Shown: in pieces, positions 6,002 to 8,901 of the stretch
How positions within the stretch are numbered: the first letter of the stretch is position 1
Layout: every line of letters starts with the position of its first letter
Source of the DNA: CAYXVU01 sp964468725
GTDB lineage: Bacteria > Acidobacteriota > Blastocatellia > UBA7656
Assembly: GCA_964468725.1 (NCBI GenBank)
Contig: CAYXVU010000246.1
Location: forward strand, 1-8,901
Direction: 5' to 3'
DNA length: 8,901 nt
The notes under the pieces: model-generated
Database searches by the model: none
Told to the model about the DNA's origin: nothing
The model's input: the letters and a program-made list of their open reading frames with translations, nothing else
Made by a program: the position numbers and the translations under genes

Positions 6002-7189
6002 TCAGTTACATGCTTCGAATAAACCCGCAGCGCCTTGTCCGCCGCCGATGCACATGGTGACGACACCGTATTTAGCTTTGCGGCGCAGCATCTCGTTGGC
6101 CATCGTGCCGACCATGCGCGAGCCGGTCATGCCGAACGGGTGACCGATGGCAATCGAGCCGCCGTTGACGTTGAGCTTTTCGGGGTCGAGTCCGAGATAG
6201 TCGCGGCAATAGACAACTTGCACGGCGAAGGCTTCGTTGAGTTCCCACACATCAATGTCGTCCACCTTCAGACCGTGACGGTCGAGCAGTTTCGGCACGG
6301 CATAGATCGGGCCGATGCCCATCTCATCCGGCTCACAACCGGCCACTGCGAAGCCTCTGAAGATCAACTTCGGTTGAATGCCGAGTTGTTCGGCGCGTTG
6401 GCGCGACATCACCACCGTCGCCGATGCGCCATCCGAGAGTTGCGAAGAATTGCCCGCCGTCACCGTGCCTTGCCCGCTATTAGGGTCAAAGTGCGGCTTG
6501 AGCGCCAGCAATCCATCAAGCGTCGTGTCGGGACGATTGCATTCGTCGCCTGTGACCGTGTGTTCTTCTTTGGCGACGACCTCACCGGTCTTTTTATCGA
6601 GAATGCCGCGCGTGACGGTCATCGGTGCGATTTCGTCTTTGAAAAACCCTTCGGCCTGCGCCCGCGCCGTGCGTTGTTGACTGAGCAGCGAGTATTCGTC
6701 TTGGACTTCGCGGCTGACCTGATAGCGTTTGGCGACGACTTCCGCCGTGTCTCCCATAACCATATAAATGCCGGGGTAGTGTTCTTGAATCCAGGGATTG
6801 GGATTATTGTCGCGCGTCATCATGGTGATGCTCTCAACGCCGCCGCCGATGGCGGCATCTGCGCCTTCGGCGATGACTTGATGCGCGGCCATAGCGACAG
6901 CTTGCAGCCCCGATGAACAGAAGCGATTGACGGTGATGGCGGCGACGGATACCGGCAGACCGGCCAGCAGCGTGGCAACGCGCGCTACGTTATTGCCCGC
7001 AGCCCCGTGCGGCTGCCCGCAACCGAAGATGACATCGGTGATTTCTTTCGAGTCGAGTTGCGGCACTTTCGCCAATGCGCTCTTGATGGCATGGGCAGCC
7101 AGATCATCAGGCCGCGTGAGGTTGAATGAACCGCGAAACGATTTGGCAAGCGGCGTGCGCACACTTGCAACAACGACGGCTTCTCTCAT
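6002..7189 (-). CDS. Acetyl-CoA acyltransferase (thiolase)
   Basis: A 395-aa cytoplasmic thiolase, the usual length. It cleaves 3-ketoacyl-CoA with free CoA to acetyl-CoA and a shortened acyl-CoA, or runs in reverse. The nucleophilic Cys is C91 in NRFCSSGLQ. The ELNEAFAVQ motif, NGGSIAIGHPFGMTG with H350, and the acid/base Cys C380 in MCIGGGQGAAG are all present, so the active site is complete. The N terminus MREAVVVASVRTPLAKS is typical. I place the start at 7189 because AAAGGA lies eight bases upstream and family similarity begins there. An in-frame ATG at 7321 would add 44 unconserved residues overlapping the acetyltransferase gene by 80 bases. The HSD10-like dehydrogenase downstream supplies the preceding beta-oxidation step. 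A degradative 3-ketoacyl-CoA thiolase is more likely than a biosynthetic acetoacetyl-CoA thiolase, but sequence alone does not settle it. Confidence 0.95.
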   Translation of the reverse strand: MREAVVVASVRTPLAKSFRGSFNLTRPDDLAAHAIKSALAKVPQLDSKEITDVIFGCGQPHGAAGNNVARVATLLAGLPVSVAAITVNRFCSSGLQAVAMAAHQVIAEGADAAIGGGVESITMMTRDNNPNPWIQEHYPGIYMVMGDTAEVVAKRYQVSREVQDEYSLLSQQRTARAQAEGFFKDEIAPMTVTRGILDKKTGEVVAKEEHTVTGDECNRPDTTLDGLLALKPHFDPNSGQGTVTAGNSSQLSDGASATVVMSRQRAEQLGIQPKLIFRGFAVAGCEPDEMGIGPIYAVPKLLDRHGLKVDDIDVWELNEAFAVQVVYCRDYLGLDPEKLNVNGGSIAIGHPFGMTGSRMVGTMANEMLRRKAKYGVVTMCIGGGQGAAGLFEACN

Positions 7190-7197
7190 GTTCGAAT

Positions 7198-7203
7198 TCC
7201 TTT
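7198..7203 (-). promoter_or_regulatory. Ribosome binding site fixing the thiolase start
   Basis: The minus strand reads AAAGGA eight bases before the ATG at 7189-7187. It decides in favour of the 395-aa thiolase over a reading-frame extension that begins inside the acetyltransferase gene. Confidence 0.7.
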
Positions 7204-7241
7204 CTCTGAAAACCTGATTGCAAAAGATGACAAGATGACGA

Positions 7242-7970
7242 TCAGCTATTTTGTTCGAAGACGAACAATTCATCAACCGCGACGAAGCCGAGTTTCGCTG
7301 CAAGCCCCAGCGAAGCCGCATTCGAGGCGACTGCGCCCCACACCGGCAACTTACCGCGCCGTTTCATGTGGTCAATCAAAAATGCGACGCTGAGCGCCGC
7401 ATAACCGCGTTGGCGATAGCTTTCGAGGGTGTCAATCGAGATGTCCCACAGAGTTTCCGTCTCCGAGCCGGAATAACAGAACGACACCGGCTGGTCATCG
7501 GCGATGGTGGCCGCGATGGGCGAGAATTCGGCTGCACCAAGCAACTCTTCTTTCAATTCGTCGGGCAGATCGGTGAGGGCTGCGATTTCGGTCTTCGTGA
7601 TGAAGCGCACGCGGCCAGCGGGAACCTCGGGCAGTTGCGGCGACGCGCCAAGCAAATGCAAGGTTGCGCGTTCCGCTTGCCAGCCGGGCAACGCGTCTGT
7701 GACGCGCTCGAAGTTGTCATCAAAGGCAAGCACGACGCCCGTGCTCTTGATGAGGGCGATAGCCTGTTGAATGGTTTCAATGGCTGGATTGCCGATGATG
7801 CAAATCAGATCCGGGTTCGGCTCGCAGACGACGAAATGCAAGCCATCGCTTTCCTCCAACCCGAAGACTTCGCACGTGTTATTCAGCAACAGACTGCGCG
7901 TTTCAACGAAGCGCGCCGTATCGGGCAACGCCTGCGCCAATCGCAGCAATCGGTCAGTCGGGTAGATCAT
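7242..7970 (-). CDS. GNAT family N-acetyltransferase
   Basis: A 242-aa protein whose C-terminal half is a GNAT fold. TLWDISIDT forms the central beta strands, RQRGYA (about 186-191) is the acetyl-CoA pyrophosphate-binding R/Q-x-x-G-x-G/A loop, and WGAVASN followed by SLGLAAKLGF is the usual motif-B helix and C-terminal strand. The N-terminal about 120 residues are an extra domain without a clear match, a layout seen in larger GNAT families such as the ZmaR-like group. It should move an acetyl group from acetyl-CoA to an amine, but the acceptor is unknown. The start is uncertain: a TTG at 7991 would add seven residues and neither site has a good ribosome binding site. I prefer the ATG at 7970. 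It ends 52 bp before the thiolase on the same strand, so co-transcription is possible, but no biochemical link is evident. Confidence 0.88.
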   Translation of the reverse strand: MIYPTDRLLRLAQALPDTARFVETRSLLLNNTCEVFGLEESDGLHFVVCEPNPDLICIIGNPAIETIQQAIALIKSTGVVLAFDDNFERVTDALPGWQAERATLHLLGASPQLPEVPAGRVRFITKTEIAALTDLPDELKEELLGAAEFSPIAATIADDQPVSFCYSGSETETLWDISIDTLESYRQRGYAALSVAFLIDHMKRRGKLPVWGAVASNAASLGLAAKLGFVAVDELFVFEQNS

Positions 7971-8017
7971 AGGAAGAGGTGAGTTTGACAATTCAATGAA
8001 ACATCATTGCGTCGAGT

Positions 8018-8901
8018 TTAATGGCGGCGAGAAGGTGAAGCGCGATTATCAAGCCAAGCGATCAAGTCACGAGTGGTACCAAAATCTAACAACGCCTCAC
8101 TTAAATCAGCTAACTGAGGCAGGGACAATTTCTCGATGCGCTTTTGCAGTCGCTGAGAAACCGAGCCGATGCGCCGATTGAGTTGGCGCAAGATCATCTT
8201 CACACTGCCTTGTTTCTCGCCAATCAAGATGCCCTCTTTAATGCCTTCTTCTTTCCAACTCGTTGTCAATTCCATAACCTGCTTTCTCCTTCGTGGCTCG
8301 ATTTTAGCAACTTCTTTTTGAAAAATCTCTTGCTCTGCGGCGTTGAGTTTCAAATAGGTATCTACGAAACCGGAAATCAGATATGTCTTTGCGGGATTCA
8401 ATTTCAGACTCACAATCAAACGCAAGCATTGTAGTTTTACATATGGCCTTTCACTCGGTGCGATATTCATCTTAGTCATGAGCGCAGCAGCGATAGGGTT
8501 TTCGTTGTTGACGAAATCGCGCCAAGGCAAGTGATGCAATTGTACGACGCGATAATTGAATTCCAACACTCGCCAATCAGGGAAATCGAGAATGTATATG
8601 CCTTTGTGCTCTCGCTTGGGTGTGCCGCCGTAAAAGATAACAATCGGGTAGACCGGCAAGCGTGTGCTTTGGTGAAAAGCAGAAAAGTAAAAAAAGACGC
8701 GCTGCTCAAACTTTCTGATGTTGGCGATGTTGCCTTGCCCTTCAACTAGCACGACGAAAAACGCATCACGCCCGCGAAACTTTGCCTTAGCGATGATGTC
8801 GGACTCGCGCCGCTAGCCTTCGACGAGGTCGGTGAAGTATTGCTTGTCGAGAAACTCAATCGAGGTCGGGTCCATGTAGGCGACGACCTCCGGAAAGAAC
8901 A
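8018..8901 (-). pseudogene. Rpn-family PD-(D/E)XK nuclease/putative transposase with DUF4351, broken by an amber codon, 5' end outside the window
   Basis: Reading the minus strand in one frame from 8899, the sequence encodes FFPEVVAYMDP, then EFLDKQYFTDLVEG, then TAG (8815-8813), then RRESDIIAKAKFRGRDAFF and on to a TAA at 8018. Both sides of the TAG match one family in order, so this is one gene interrupted by a nonsense codon. The family is the Rpn-type recombination-promoting nuclease/PD-(D/E)XK putative transposase. The likely catalytic Asp (in ESDII, codon 8800-8798) and E-x-Q (in VEGQ, 8743-8735) are intact. The C-terminal about 55 residues (MILRQLNRRIGS to LIAWLD) are a DUF4351 domain. 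A GTG at 8752 could start a 244-aa fragment, but it has no ribosome binding site and would lose the catalytic Asp. Upstream of the window only about 25 residues should be missing. A read error or stop-codon readthrough remains possible. Confidence 0.8.

Noticed and set aside
6035..6916. Plus-strand open frame (293 codons) opposite the thiolase
   Set aside because: It is His/Arg/Ala-rich with no domain, and antisense to a thiolase with all active-site residues.
7190..7321. 44-codon N-terminal extension of the thiolase
   Set aside because: It overlaps the acetyltransferase gene, its residues are unlike any thiolase start, and a good ribosome binding site precedes the ATG at 7189.
7251..7982. 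Plus-strand open frame (243 codons) opposite the acetyltransferase
   Set aside because: The minus-strand protein has clear GNAT motifs. The plus-strand product has none.
8018..8752. Reading the Rpn fragment as an intact 244-aa gene from GTG at 8752
   Set aside because: Family-like sequence continues upstream in frame through and beyond the TAG, no ribosome binding site precedes the GTG, and the catalytic Asp would be lost.

Overview
The window looks like chromosomal DNA from a free-living bacterium of moderate G+C, most plausibly an Acidobacteriota member of the Blastocatellia type. That placement is an inference. It rests on the cysteine-rich head domain fused to a carboxypeptidase regulatory-like domain, the Rpn/DUF4351 nuclease relic, and short purine/pyrimidine-biased repeats between genes. 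No rRNA, tRNA, CRISPR array, intact insertion sequence or phage gene was seen. Every gene I accept is on the minus strand, so transcription runs from high to low coordinates.

In transcription order the layout is as follows. (1) 8901-8018: an Rpn-family PD-(D/E)XK nuclease/putative transposase with a C-terminal DUF4351 domain. It enters from beyond the right edge and is broken by an in-frame amber codon at 8813-8815. (2) 7970-7242: a GNAT acetyltransferase. (3) 7189-6002: an acetyl-CoA acyltransferase (thiolase). (4) 5838-5071: a short-chain dehydrogenase closely resembling type II 3-hydroxyacyl-CoA dehydrogenase (HSD10), followed at once by a perfect 12-bp hairpin. (5) 4894-3932: a metallo-beta-lactamase-fold hydrolase. 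(6) 3729-2341: a spinster-like MFS transporter with a TTG start. (7) 2051-222: a 609-aa membrane or exported protein with a Cys-rich head, an internal signal/TM segment, a carboxypeptidase regulatory-like domain and a helical tail. The remaining 221 bases hold no gene I can support.

Functionally, the thiolase and the HSD10-like dehydrogenase catalyse consecutive steps: oxidation of 3-hydroxyacyl-CoA, then thiolysis of 3-ketoacyl-CoA. They are the one clear pathway pair and point to fatty-acid, branched-chain amino acid or other acyl-CoA breakdown. The MBL hydrolase and MFS transporter follow in the same direction, but gaps of 176 and 202 bp, the hairpin after the dehydrogenase and intergenic repeats argue against one tight operon. 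The large 609-aa gene has its own strong ribosome binding site and is probably separate.

I did not find a convincing new multi-gene system. The items most worth a second look are the single-codon inactivation of the Rpn gene, the unusual architecture of the 609-aa protein, and the structured intergenic sequences.
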